DNA of 64,000 bases, taken from Oerskovia jenensis (lineage in GTDB: Bacteria > Actinomycetota > Actinomycetes > Actinomycetales > Cellulomonadaceae). The notes beneath the pieces are model-generated. The model did no database searches, was not told the DNA's origin, and was given only the letters and a program-made list of their open reading frames with translations. How positions within the stretch are numbered: position 1 is the first letter of the stretch; the number at the start of each line of letters is the position of its first letter. Where the stretch lies: the NCBI RefSeq assembly GCF_016907235.1, contig NZ_JAFBBO010000001.1, forward strand, positions 3,844,001-3,908,000. The letters run 5' to 3'. This document shows, piece by piece, positions 46,101 through 53,953 of this stretch. Both the position numbers and the translations under genes were made by a program.

Positions 46101-48644
46101 CGCGTGGCCTCGCCCAACGCGAACGGCGTGGTCTCGCTGCGCTGGGACGCGGCGGACGGCCCCGAGATCGGCCGGATCACCGTGCCGAGCACGGGCGACT
46201 GGCAGGTCTACCGCGACGTGTCGACGCAGCTGACGAACGTGCCGGAAGGCAGCGGGACGCTCTACTTCGTCCTGCTCTCGGGCGGCATCAACGTCAACTG
46301 GATGGACATCGAGGGGCGCGGCGTGACGGACAACATCCGTCCCGACGTCGAGCTCGACGTGCCCACCCTGGTCGGTCCGGCGCCGCTCACGGTCACCGCG
46401 ACCGCGACGGGCTCCGACCCCGACGGCGAGGCGTCCGACCTGGTCTACGCGTGGGACGACGGGCTGGGCGGCGGGTTCGTCGACGGCGGTCCCGAGTTCT
46501 CGCACACGTACACGGCCGCGGGCACCTACCGGCTCCAGGTCCGCGTGACCGACGCCGGTGGCGCCTACACGGTCAAGTACGTGAACATCAAGGTCAACGA
46601 GGCCGGTCCGGTCATGTGCTTCTCGGGCCGCTCGGACGACTTCACGGGCACCGCGGTGGACGAGGACCGCTGGTCCACGATCATCCGTCGGGACCAGAAG
46701 CTCGCGGTCGCGGACGGTCACCTGGTGATCCCCGCGAGCAAGGCGGACTTCTACGGCCAGGGCGAGGGACCGGTGTCCAACATCGTCCTGCAGGACCTGC
46801 CCTCGGGCCCGTGGACGGCGACCACCAAGGTCACCTTCCCGGCACGCGCGCAGTACCAGCAGGCCGGTCTGCTCCTGTGGGGCGACGGGGACAACTACGC
46901 CAAGATGGTCATCCAGGGCCGTGGGACAGGGGCCGACCCGAACTCGCGCGTCTTCCAGTTCATCCGCGAGGAGAACGGCGCGCCGAACGAGGTCGCCGCG
47001 TCCAACGTGAACATCACGACGGACTTCCCGGACACGTTCTACGTGCGCTACACGAGCGACGGGTCGAACCTGCGGGCGTACTACTCGGCCGACGGCCTGG
47101 ACTTCACGGCCATGTCCGAGACCAAGTCGCTGCACGGGCTCGTGAACCCGAAGATCGGGCTCGTCGCGTTCGCGAACGACGGATCCGTCCCGGACGTGGT
47201 CGACGCGAAGTTCGACTGGTTCCACATCACGCCGGACGACACGGCCACCGCGGCCGGGCCGGACGACGAGTTCGAGGGGACGTCGCTCGACGGCTGCCGC
47301 TGGAACAGCGTGGTCCGTCCTGACGCGTCGGGCCTGCGGGTGGCCGGTGGCAAGCTCGAGATCGACACGACGCCCACGGACATCTACGGCACGGGCAACA
47401 CCGACGTGCCGAACATCGTCCTGCAGGACCAGCCCGCCGGTGACTGGACCGTCGAGACCACGGTCGACGGCTCGACGTTCGACCAGCAGTACCAGCAGGG
47501 TGGTCTGATCCTCTACGGCGACGACGACAACTACGTCAAGCTGGACTTCATCACGAAGAACCAGCCGGGCGCGGCGGTCGACCGTGGGATCGAGATGCGC
47601 AGCGAGGCCGGTGCGACCGTCCTCAACCCGCAGCCCAACGTCAACAGCCTGACGCAGGGCGTCTGGTGGCTACGTCTGGCCAAGGTGGGTACGACCTACA
47701 CGGGTTCGTACAGCGCCGACGGCGTGACGTGGACCGAGATGGCCGAGAAGGTCACCAACCCGAGGCTGGCGGACGCGAAGATCGGTCTGTACGCCCTGGG
47801 CGCGGGCCAGCAGGCCTCCGCGACCGCGACCTTCGAGCACTTCAAGGTCGTGGGCCCGGCAGCCGAGCCGCTCACGGTGAGCGGGTCGCTCGACCCGGCC
47901 TCGCCGTCGGGCGCGAACGGCTGGTGGACCGGTCCGGTGACCGTCACGGTCGCCACGACGGGTGGCGCGGCGGGCCAGCAGGTCTACCGCGAGTACCAGC
48001 TCGACGGCGGCGCGTGGGCCGAGTACACGGCCCCCGTGGTCGTGTCGGCCCCGGGCGAGCACACGCTCAAGGTGCGGGCCTCGGCCGGCACCGAGAACGT
48101 GACGGGCGCCGACGTGGTGGTCAGGATCGACACCGACGGCCCGAGCGTGGCGGCGACGCTGCGCGAGGACCGCACGGTCGAGGTGGTCGCCACGGACGCC
48201 GTCTCGGGCGTCGCCTCGGTCGAGTACTCGCTCGACGGGACGACCTGGGCCGCGTACGACGCCCCGGTCGCCGTCGGTGACGAGGCCGTGACGTTCGGCT
48301 ACCGCGCGAGCGACCTGGCCGGGAACGTCACGACGCAGTCGGTCGACGTGCCCGCCGGCGAGACCGTCCCCGTGACGGTCTCGGCAGCCCCCAAGTGCGT
48401 CGCGAACCGCGTGACGCTCGCGGTCACGGCCGTGAACTCGGGCGACGCCCCGGTCACGATCGTGGTCCGCTCGGCCTACGGCACCAAGACCTTCACGGGC
48501 GTCGCGGCGGGCAAGTCCGCCCACCAGTCGTTCGCGACCCGTGCGGCGTCGATCGGCGCCGGACAGGTCACGGTCACCGCGACGGACGCCGAGGGGAGGA
48601 CCACCACCTACACGGTCGACCACGCCGCGGCGAGCTGCGGCTGA
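43113..48644 (+). CDS. Giant secreted ThuA - PQQ sugar dehydrogenase - PKD - CBM6 - DUF1349 protein (1843 aa)
   Basis: GTG start with AAGGAG 6 nt upstream; signal peptide about residues 1-45. The order of domains is as follows. ThuA lies at about 65-285 (FDALIFSKTAGFRHDAIPAG to VEHLLGGIQTA). The glucose/sorbosone dehydrogenase propeller lies at 293-733. Its CCHAGGDMIF (His418) and GFRNPFRI (Arg511) align with catalytic His144 and Arg228 of soluble PQQ glucose dehydrogenase. PKD (738-823) follows, then a linker domain with GHDSHAHPMEELYG. A CBM6-like module (about 934-1070) has QNLGYIEPGDWWAHAPV. A second PKD comes next (1078-1163). Two DUF1349/concanavalin-like modules follow (1168-1376 and 1381-1583), then OmpL47-like sheets and a C-terminal beta domain. 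There is no membrane anchor. I infer a secreted oxidase for a polymeric or oligomeric carbohydrate. PQQ genes are not in the window. Confidence 0.88.
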   Translation: MRNVLWRAPRATMRTVAAVAATAVALPLSMATGAAAFAAAPAAALSSVQPAASVAAAPEAAAAPFDALIFSKTAGFRHDAIPAGIAAIEKLGTENGFTVDVTEDAGAFTDENLAQYEVVIWLSTTGDVLNTDQQGAFERYVANGGGYAGVHAASDTEYDWPWYGGLVGAYFSGHPQNQDATIKVEDGVHPSTAHLPSRWDRHDEWYNFRTSPRDTVHVLASLDETSYDAGSAKMGSDHPIAWCQTYEGGRSWYTGGGHTQASYTEPNFVEHLLGGIQTAAGVVDSDCNATQSASFERVALDEDTSNPMMLDVAPDGTVFYAERDGRVRRIDHDANVTTTALTLGVTQANEDGLLGLVLDPDFGENGWLYAYWSPANAGADGPHNRISRFTYDPAAKTFDLASEKKLLTVTTQRDTCCHAGGDMIFDEDGNLILATGDNTNPFESGGFTPTDERAGRKNFDAQGTSANSNDLRGKVLRITPQDDGTYTVPEGNMFAPGTDKTRPEIYAMGFRNPFRIGIDPASGNVLVGDYGPDSGAADPARGPRGAVEWNVVSEPGFYGWPYCTGANTSYVDFNFATGQSGASFDCAAGTTNDSPNNTGIQKLPAATPAEIWYTGAANPQFPEIGGGGAPMGGPVYEFDPELDSDVKWPAYWDGKALFGEWNHGTMFSIQLDGDKRDQIVDINRVLPGVLDPSNGFDRPMDFDFGPDGALYVIDWGSGFGGNNDSSAVYKVNYVQGDPSPIAHAQADVTSGSAPLTVQFSSEGTRHPAGEPISLQWTFGDGSAPSTEANPTHTYTENGSYTAQLTVSDSDGKLAVANVTIVVGNQAPVVKIEFPDNGGFFEWGDQVRYRITVDDPDGEVDCSTVALRTSLGHDSHAHPMEELYGCEGVLQTARDEGHGIESNIFWVIEGSYTDDGGDAGVPLTGNALQVLQPKRVQSEFYTSTGRETSIGTGGTPGVQKETTSDSAGGGQNLGYIEPGDWWAHAPVSLANVEAISLRVASPNANGVVSLRWDAADGPEIGRITVPSTGDWQVYRDVSTQLTNVPEGSGTLYFVLLSGGINVNWMDIEGRGVTDNIRPDVELDVPTLVGPAPLTVTATATGSDPDGEASDLVYAWDDGLGGGFVDGGPEFSHTYTAAGTYRLQVRVTDAGGAYTVKYVNIKVNEAGPVMCFSGRSDDFTGTAVDEDRWSTIIRRDQKLAVADGHLVIPASKADFYGQGEGPVSNIVLQDLPSGPWTATTKVTFPARAQYQQAGLLLWGDGDNYAKMVIQGRGTGADPNSRVFQFIREENGAPNEVAASNVNITTDFPDTFYVRYTSDGSNLRAYYSADGLDFTAMSETKSLHGLVNPKIGLVAFANDGSVPDVVDAKFDWFHITPDDTATAAGPDDEFEGTSLDGCRWNSVVRPDASGLRVAGGKLEIDTTPTDIYGTGNTDVPNIVLQDQPAGDWTVETTVDGSTFDQQYQQGGLILYGDDDNYVKLDFITKNQPGAAVDRGIEMRSEAGATVLNPQPNVNSLTQGVWWLRLAKVGTTYTGSYSADGVTWTEMAEKVTNPRLADAKIGLYALGAGQQASATATFEHFKVVGPAAEPLTVSGSLDPASPSGANGWWTGPVTVTVATTGGAAGQQVYREYQLDGGAWAEYTAPVVVSAPGEHTLKVRASAGTENVTGADVVVRIDTDGPSVAATLREDRTVEVVATDAVSGVASVEYSLDGTTWAAYDAPVAVGDEAVTFGYRASDLAGNVTTQSVDVPAGETVPVTVSAAPKCVANRVTLAVTAVNSGDAPVTIVVRSAYGTKTFTGVAAGKSAHQSFATRAASIGAGQVTVTATDAEGRTTTYTVDHAAASCG

Positions 48645-48650
48645 CCGGCC

Positions 48651-48688
48651 CCGGTGAGGTCGTGGCGACCACGCCGCGACCTCACCGG
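48651..48688 (+). terminator. Terminator-like hairpin after the giant gene of operon 1
   Basis: CCGGTGAGGTCGTGGCG (48651-48667) pairs with CGCCGCGACCTCACCGG (48672-48688), 17 bp with one G-U pair and an ACCA loop, beginning 6 bp after the stop. Confidence 0.8.
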
Positions 48689-48784
48689 CAACGACCGGTG
48701 TGCCGTGGAGCGTCGACCGACGAGTGCTGACGAGGGCCCTTCGGCCGGGACCTCGCCAGCATGGTCGAAGGCCGCGCACACCCG

Positions 48785-48828
48785 GGTGCTCCCGGGGCGA
48801 CGACGCGAGTCGGCGTCCCGGGAGCACC
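48785..48828. repeat. Perfect inverted repeat in the structured gap
   Basis: GGTGCTCCCGGG (48785-48796) and CCCGGGAGCACC (48817-48828), 20-nt loop. It is followed directly by a second hairpin, CCCGGCACCGG (48833-48843) with CCGGTGCCGGG (48860-48870). Confidence 0.6.
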
Positions 48829-49027
48829 GGCCCCCGGCACCGGAACCCCGGTGCTCCGGCCGGTGCCGGGAGCCACCCCCTTCCGGGGGACGGACCGAAC
48901 CGCCCGCAGGACTCGCGTCCCGCGGGCGAGCACGACCGCACGTCCACGCACGACCGCACGTCCAGCAGTACCGTTCGGCCCACCGGGCCGCGCAGCCCGA
49001 CGCACGACCCTTCTTCACGACGAGGTG

Positions 49028-49723
49028 ATGAGCGACATGACTCAGCAGGAGAACCGGCACCCCGGTCCCGACCGGGCGCGCACCCCGCGCCCTCGCGCCC
49101 GCTCGGGCCCCCTGACCCGCGCCCTCGGGCGCGTGCGCACGGCCGCGGCCGCCGGCATGGCCCTGCTGCTCGGGACGCTGCTCGCGACCGTGCTCGGCGC
49201 GGTCCCCGCGAGCGCGCACGGAGGCGACATCATCCTGTCGATCGGCGGTGACGGCGCCGGTGGCATCTCGGTCAACGTCACCTACAAGACGGACGGGCAC
49301 CCGGTCGAGGCGATCGTCGACGTCATGGTGACGGCGGTGTCCGACGCCGGGACGGAGATCGGCCCCCTCCAGCTCTCGTCGGCCTCCGAGGGCGTGGGCT
49401 GGTACACGTCCGCCCCCGACGTCCTGACCGACGGCCACTGGACCGTGACCGCGACGACGACCACGCCCGTCGCGACGACCGCGACCTCGCAGATCGACGT
49501 GGTCCCGCCGCCCGCCGCGCCCGCGCCCGATCCCGCGCAGGACGGCGGCCAAGACGGCGTCGAGGGCGACGGCTCGGGGGAGGGCACCTCGGCCGCGGGG
49601 GCGGACGAGGAGGGATCAGGGATCCCGACGACGGCGCTCGCCGTGGGCGGCGCGGTCCTGCTCCTCGCAGCGGGGGCCGTGCTCGTGGTCCGTCGCCGCG
49701 CGACGGCCGCCAGGCGTCCCTGA
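49028..49723 (+). CDS. Secreted CopC/YtkA-like protein with C-terminal membrane anchor
   Basis: A 231-residue protein. After a basic leader (about 1-35) a hydrophobic signal core ends in VLGAVPASA, and cleavage there would leave His as the first mature residue ([13 protein letters not shown]). The mature domain of about 100 residues is an immunoglobulin-like beta sandwich ([44 protein letters not shown]) of CopC/YtkA type. An Asp/Gly/Ser-rich stalk and one membrane helix ([22 protein letters not shown]) with [10 protein letters not shown] inside finish it. An N-terminal His is a copper ligand in CopC proteins, so copper binding is possible. Its link to sugar oxidation is inferred only from its place between the giant protein and isomerase genes. 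Confidence 0.7.
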   Translation: MSDMTQQENRHPGPDRARTPRPRARSGPLTRALGRVRTAAAAGMALLLGTLLATVLGAVPASAHGGDIILSIGGDGAGGISVNVTYKTDGHPVEAIVDVMVTAVSDAGTEIGPLQLSSASEGVGWYTSAPDVLTDGHWTVTATTTTPVATTATSQIDVVPPPAAPAPDPAQDGGQDGVEGDGSGEGTSAAGADEEGSGIPTTALAVGGAVLLLAAGAVLVVRRRATAARRP

Positions 49724-49800
49724 GCCCGCGCACCCACCGGGCCCCAGCGAACCACCCAGACCTCCCGAACCACGGGCGTCGGAACGAAGGAGACATCGAC

Positions 49801-50805
49801 ATGGCACGACCCATCACCCTGTTCACCGGCCAGTGGGCCGACCTGCCCTTCGAGGAGGTCGTGAGACTCGCCTCGGGCTGGGGCTACGACGGCCTGGAGA
49901 TCGCCTGCTGGGGCGACCACCTGGACCCGTGGCGCTGGGACGACGAGGAGTACGTCGCGGGCAAGCTCGCGCTGCTCGAGGCGCACGGGCTGAAGGTCTA
50001 CGCGATCTCGAACCACCTCAAGGGGCAGGCGGTGTGCGACGACCCGATCGACCAGCGGCACCGGGACATCCTGTCGGACCGTGTGTGGGGCGACGGCGAC
50101 CCCGAGGGCGTGCGGCAGCGCGCTGCCGAGGAGATGAAGAACACCGCGCGACTTGCGGCGAAGCTGGGCGTCGAGACCGTGGTCGGCTTCACGGGCTCGT
50201 CGATCTGGAAGTACGTCGCGATGTTCCCGCCGGCGTCCCAGGACATGATCGACGCGGGCTACCAGGACTTCGCGGACCGCTGGAACCCGATCCTCGACGT
50301 GTTCGACGAGGTCGGGGTCCGCTTCGCCCACGAGGTGCACCCGAGCGAGATCGCGTACGACTACTGGACCACGGTGCGCACGCTCGAGGCGATCGGGCAC
50401 CGCAAGGCGTTCGGCCTCAACTGGGACCCGAGCCACATGGTGTGGCAGGACCTGGACCCGGTCGGGTTCCTGTGGGACTTCCAGGACCGGATCTACCACG
50501 TGGACTGCAAGGACACCAAGAAGCGCATGCACAACGGTCGCAACGGGCGGTTGGGGTCGCACCTGGCGTGGGCGGACCCGCGCCGTGGGTGGGACTTCAT
50601 CTCGACCGGCCACGGCGACGTGCCGTGGGAGGACGCCTTCCGGATGCTCAACAGCATCGGGTACGAGGGGCCGATCTCGGTCGAGTGGGAGGACGCGGGC
50701 ATGGACCGGCTCGTGGGTGCGCCCGAGGCGCTGGCCTTCGTCAAGCAGTACGCGTTCGAGGCTCCTGAGGCCGCGTTCGACGCGGCGTTCTCGACCAAGG
50801 AGTAG
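49801..50805 (+). CDS. Sugar phosphate isomerase/epimerase (xylose-isomerase-like TIM barrel), operon 1
   Basis: A 334-residue AP-endonuclease-2/xylose-isomerase-like barrel with AAGGAGA before its ATG. Putative metal ligands are Glu in [15 protein letters not shown], Asp and His in [12 protein letters not shown], Asp/His in [13 protein letters not shown], and Glu in [11 protein letters not shown]. The opening reads [29 protein letters not shown]. This subfamily often sits with Gfo/Idh oxidoreductases and sugar ABC importers, and takes part in isomerising or splitting keto-sugars. A hairpin terminator follows 17 bp after the stop. The gene closes operon 1. Confidence 0.88.
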   Translation: MARPITLFTGQWADLPFEEVVRLASGWGYDGLEIACWGDHLDPWRWDDEEYVAGKLALLEAHGLKVYAISNHLKGQAVCDDPIDQRHRDILSDRVWGDGDPEGVRQRAAEEMKNTARLAAKLGVETVVGFTGSSIWKYVAMFPPASQDMIDAGYQDFADRWNPILDVFDEVGVRFAHEVHPSEIAYDYWTTVRTLEAIGHRKAFGLNWDPSHMVWQDLDPVGFLWDFQDRIYHVDCKDTKKRMHNGRNGRLGSHLAWADPRRGWDFISTGHGDVPWEDAFRMLNSIGYEGPISVEWEDAGMDRLVGAPEALAFVKQYAFEAPEAAFDAAFSTKE

Positions 50806-50821
50806 TCCCGGAGCTCACCGT

Positions 50822-50851
50822 GAGGGCGTCCTCCCACCCGGGAGGGCGCCC
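50822..50851 (+). terminator. Terminator at the end of operon 1
   Basis: GAGGGCGTCCTCCC (50822-50835) pairs with GGGAGGGCGCCC (50840-50851, continuing TTC) with one G-U pair, just after the isomerase stop. Confidence 0.75.
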
Positions 50852-50853
50852 TT

Positions 50854-51080
50854 CGGCGTGCGCGACGCGGCGCCGGTGACAGAGGCTGCGGGGTCGTCCT
50901 GGGGCGCGTCCGAGGCGCCGTCCTGCGGCCCGCAGGGCGCGGTGCTGTGGCGGGCGGGAGACGGTATGCCGCGGAACGACGGGCCTCGGCAATTGTTTAA
51001 CCGATGGAGTTACTAAACGGTGACATCTAACATTCGGCTTTTGCTTGACCCTCGACATAAGTCCCCCTACGGTATGGGAC
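50854..51080 (+). other. Upstream region of operon 2
   Basis: About 225 bp without a gene. The last 90 bp are unusually A/T-rich for this genome (CAATTGTTTAACCGATGGAG, TTACTAAACGG) and lead into promoter-operator copy B. The A/T-rich stretch may bind a further activator or act as an UP-type element. Confidence 0.5.
51038..51061 (+). promoter_or_regulatory. Promoter-operator copy B for operon 2
   Basis: Dyad CTTTTG-N12-CATAAG over the promoter TTGACC (51045-51050), 17 bp, TACGGT (51068-51073). The ATG of the first gene is at 51081, the expected transcription start. The 45 bp from 51033 match copy A at 37 of 45 positions. Confidence 0.75.
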
Positions 51081-52343
51081 ATGCGAGCCGAAGAAGTCGC
51101 GCGAGACCACGGGGCCATCGACGCCCTCACCACCAGGACGGAGCCGTCCGACCTGAACGGCCGAGCCGTTCTGGGGGCCGCGACCACCCCCGTCCCTGAC
51201 CGTTCCGCGACCGACCTGCTGCCCAGTCGCCTGCCCGCCGCGGGCTACCGCGCGGGGATCATCGGCACCGGCTTCATCGGCGAGGTCCACGCCCGTGCGA
51301 TCCGCACCGCCGGGGGAGAGCTCGTCTCGGTCGCCGGGATCGACCCCGACGTCGCCCGCGAGGCAGCAGCCGACCTCGGCGCCCAGGGCTACGCGGCCAC
51401 CGCGCAGGAGCTCATCGACGACCCGGACATCGACGTCGTGCACGTGTGCACCCCCAACTTCCTGCACGTGCCCCTCGCGACCGCGGCGCTCGCGGCCGGC
51501 AAGCACGTGGTGTGCGAGAAGCCCCTCGCCACCGACCTCGCCGGCGCCGTCGCGCTCGCCGAGCTCGCCGCGCGGGCCTCCGCCGCCGACGGCCGCGTCG
51601 CCGTCGTGCCCTTCGCCTACCGCTTCCACCCCATGGTGCGCGAGGCGCGCGAGCGGGTCCGCAGCGGTGCGCTCGGCACGATCAGCCTGGTCCACGGGTC
51701 CTACCTCCAGGACTGGCTGCTGCGCGCGAGCGACGACAACTGGCGCGTCGACCCCGCGCTCGGCGGGGCCAGCCGCGCGTTCGGCGACATCGGCTCGCAC
51801 TTCTGCGACCTCCTGGAGTTCACGACCGGCCAGCGCATCGTGCGCCTCGTGGCGCAGACCGCGACCGTCAACGCCGAGCGGCTCGGCGCCGACGGGCGGC
51901 CCACCGCGGTCCGCACCGAGGACGCCGTGACGCTCCAGTACGAGACCGACGGCGGAGCGCTCGGCTCGGCCGTCATCAGCCAGGTCTCGGCCGGCCGCAA
52001 GAACCGCCTCTTCCTCGAGATCTCCGGCTCGGAGTCGACCCTCGCGTTCGACCAGGAGGCCCCCGAGAGCCTCTGGGAGGGCCGCCGTGACACGAGCCGG
52101 CTGCTCGTCCGCGACCCCGGCGCCCTCGCGCCCGCAGCCGCGCGCTACTCCCGGCTCCCCGCAGGACACCCCCAGGGATACCAGGACTGCTTCAACGCTC
52201 TCGTCGGCGACACCGCCGCAGCCATCGCCGGGCCCACGCCCGACGGGCTGCCCACGTTCGCCGACGGTCTCCGGGCCGCTCACCTCGCCGAGGCCGTGGC
52301 CCGTTCCGCACGCACCGGCACCTGGGTGGAGGTAGAGGCATGA
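51081..52343 (+). CDS. Gfo/Idh/MocA-family oxidoreductase, operon 2
   Basis: A 420-residue protein. An N-terminal extension of about 50 residues with no clear motif precedes the Rossmann opening YRAGIIGTGFIGEVHARAI. The family motif is VVCEKPLATDLAGAV, and the catalytic His block is FGDIGSHFCDLLEFTTGQ. The C-terminal domain contains AVISQVSAGRKNRLFLEISGSESTL. The likely role is NAD(P)-dependent oxidation or reduction of the imported sugar. The ATG at 51081 is only 7 bp past the -10 box, so translation would be leaderless. Alternatively the true start lies further in, but no ATG or GTG with a ribosome site is near the Rossmann fold. The ATPase gene overlaps its stop (ATGA). Confidence 0.9.
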   Translation: MRAEEVARDHGAIDALTTRTEPSDLNGRAVLGAATTPVPDRSATDLLPSRLPAAGYRAGIIGTGFIGEVHARAIRTAGGELVSVAGIDPDVAREAAADLGAQGYAATAQELIDDPDIDVVHVCTPNFLHVPLATAALAAGKHVVCEKPLATDLAGAVALAELAARASAADGRVAVVPFAYRFHPMVREARERVRSGALGTISLVHGSYLQDWLLRASDDNWRVDPALGGASRAFGDIGSHFCDLLEFTTGQRIVRLVAQTATVNAERLGADGRPTAVRTEDAVTLQYETDGGALGSAVISQVSAGRKNRLFLEISGSESTLAFDQEAPESLWEGRRDTSRLLVRDPGALAPAAARYSRLPAGHPQGYQDCFNALVGDTAAAIAGPTPDGLPTFADGLRAAHLAEAVARSARTGTWVEVEA

Positions 52344-53953
52344 CAGCACCGACGGCGGGCGAGGGCGCGAGCGCGCCCCTCCTGCGGCTGCGGGGCATCG
52401 GCAAGGTCTTCTTCGGCAACTCGGTCCTGCGCGGCATCGACCTCGACGTGCGACCCGGCGAGGTCCACGCCCTCGTCGGGGAGAACGGCGCGGGCAAGTC
52501 CACGCTCATGAAGATCATCGCCGGGGTCCACCAGCCCGACGCGGGCACCATGGAGCTCGACGGCGCGCCCGCGACGTTCGCGTCCCCGCTCGCGGCGCAG
52601 GCCGCCGGGGTCTCGACCGTCTTCCAGGAGTTCAACCTCCTGCCCGAGCGCACGGTCGCGGAGAACGTGTACCTCGGGCGTGAGCCGCGCCGGTTCGGGA
52701 TCGTCGACGCCCGACGCATGGCCCGCGACACCGACGCGCTGCTCGCCGACCTCGGCCTGCACGGCCTCGCGTCGTGGATGCGCGTCGGGTCGCTGTCGGT
52801 GGCCGAGCAGCAGATCGTCGAGATCGTCAAGGCCGTATCCTACGACGCCCGCATCATCTCGATGGACGAGCCGACCGCGGCGCTCGCCGACCAGGAGGTC
52901 GAGCTGCTCTACGCGCTCGTCACCCAGCTCCGCTCGCGCGGCGTCGCGATCCTCTACGTCTCGCACCGCCTCAAGGAGATCTTCGACCTCTGCGACACCA
53001 TCACGGTCCTCAAGGACGGCGACTTCGTCCTGACGACCGCGACGGCCGACATCAGCCCGGACCAGCTCGTGCGGACCATGGTCGGCCGCGAGTTCGCGGG
53101 CTACTACCCGGACAAGGACCCGGGCACGGTGCCCGGCGAGGTCAAGCTCGCGCTCTCGGGCGCCGGGAACACCCAGGTCGACGGCATCGACCTCGAGGTC
53201 CGCGCCGGGGAGATCGTGGCGCTCGCAGGGCTCCAGGGCAGCGGGCGCACCGAGATCGCGCACGGCGTGTTCGGCGTCGCCCCCTTCACGCGGGGGGCGG
53301 TCCAGCTCGACGGCAGGCCCGTCACGGTCACCTCCGCACGCGAGGCCGTCCGCCTCGGGCTCGCGCTCGTGACCGAGGACCGCAAGGCCGAGGGCCTGGC
53401 CCTCGAGCAGTCGATCTCCGCGAACGCGCGGCTCGTGCTCGACGCCGTGACCCCCGGATCCTCCGACCGCCGCGCCAAGGCGATCCCCGGCATCCTGTCG
53501 TCGCTCGACCTGGTCTCGCGCTCCAAGGACGCCGAGGTCCAGTACCTCTCGGGCGGGAACCAGCAGAAGGTCGTCCTGGCCAAGTGGCTCGTGACCGAGC
53601 CGTCCGTCATCGTCCTCGACGAACCCACGCGCGGCATCGACGTCGGCGCCAAGCGTGCGGTGTACGACCTCATGCGCACCCTCACGGCCCGTGGGGTCGC
53701 GATCCTGCTCATCTCCTCGGAGCTCCCCGAGGTCGTCGCGATGGCCGACCGCATCCTCGTGATGCGCGACGGCCGCCTGGCCGGGGAGCTCCCCGCAGGC
53801 AGCGACGAGGAGACCATCATGGCGCTCGCGACCGGGGCGGGGGACACCTCCGAGCACGTCGAGGTCGACCTCTCCGCGCTCGACGTCCCCGTCGGCTCGA
53901 CCATCCGACCACCCCGCCCCGCGCACAGCGACACCCTTCAGGAGGAGAAATGA
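52340..53953 (+). CDS. Sugar ABC transporter ATPase (RbsA/MglA/YtfR type), operon 2
   Basis: A 537-residue double ABC ATPase. Domain 1 has GENGAGKSTLMKIIAG, signature LSVAEQQIVEIVKAV and IISMDEPTAALADQE. Domain 2 has LQGSGRTEIAHGVFG, signature LSGGNQQKVVLAKWL and VIVLDEPTRGIDVGA. A C-terminal tail of about 35 residues (EHVEVDLSALDVPVGSTIRPP) is longer than in operon 1's ATPase. GGTGGAGGTAGAGG just before the ATG serves as ribosome site. The start overlaps the oxidoreductase stop, and its stop overlaps the first permease start, so the import genes are translated as a chain. Confidence 0.94.
   Translation: MTAPTAGEGASAPLLRLRGIGKVFFGNSVLRGIDLDVRPGEVHALVGENGAGKSTLMKIIAGVHQPDAGTMELDGAPATFASPLAAQAAGVSTVFQEFNLLPERTVAENVYLGREPRRFGIVDARRMARDTDALLADLGLHGLASWMRVGSLSVAEQQIVEIVKAVSYDARIISMDEPTAALADQEVELLYALVTQLRSRGVAILYVSHRLKEIFDLCDTITVLKDGDFVLTTATADISPDQLVRTMVGREFAGYYPDKDPGTVPGEVKLALSGAGNTQVDGIDLEVRAGEIVALAGLQGSGRTEIAHGVFGVAPFTRGAVQLDGRPVTVTSAREAVRLGLALVTEDRKAEGLALEQSISANARLVLDAVTPGSSDRRAKAIPGILSSLDLVSRSKDAEVQYLSGGNQQKVVLAKWLVTEPSVIVLDEPTRGIDVGAKRAVYDLMRTLTARGVAILLISSELPEVVAMADRILVMRDGRLAGELPAGSDEETIMALATGAGDTSEHVEVDLSALDVPVGSTIRPPRPAHSDTLQEEK

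Larger units (their letters stand above)
48645..49027 (+). other. 383-bp structured gap after the giant gene
   Basis: No convincing gene. It holds a strong terminator-like hairpin (48651-48688) directly after the giant gene's stop, then two further perfect hairpins (48785-48828 and 48833-48870). A repeated CACGCACGACCGCACGTCC stretch lies near 48930-48960. A promoter for the CopC-like and isomerase genes may lie in the last 100 bp, but no boxes were recognised. Confidence 0.6.

Noticed and set aside
44271-47225. A 984-codon minus-strand frame inside the operon 1 giant gene
   Set aside because: Antisense shadow with low-complexity Arg/Val/Gly composition and no family motifs.
51045-51080. Upstream TTG start for the operon 2 oxidoreductase
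   Set aside because: It lies in the -35 box of promoter B. The ATG at 51081 fits the expected transcription start.
52329-52338. GAGGTAGAGG before the operon 2 ATPase, identical to the repeat arm
   Set aside because: A single copy without any right arm. It is simply a ribosome-binding purine stretch in the oxidoreductase gene end.
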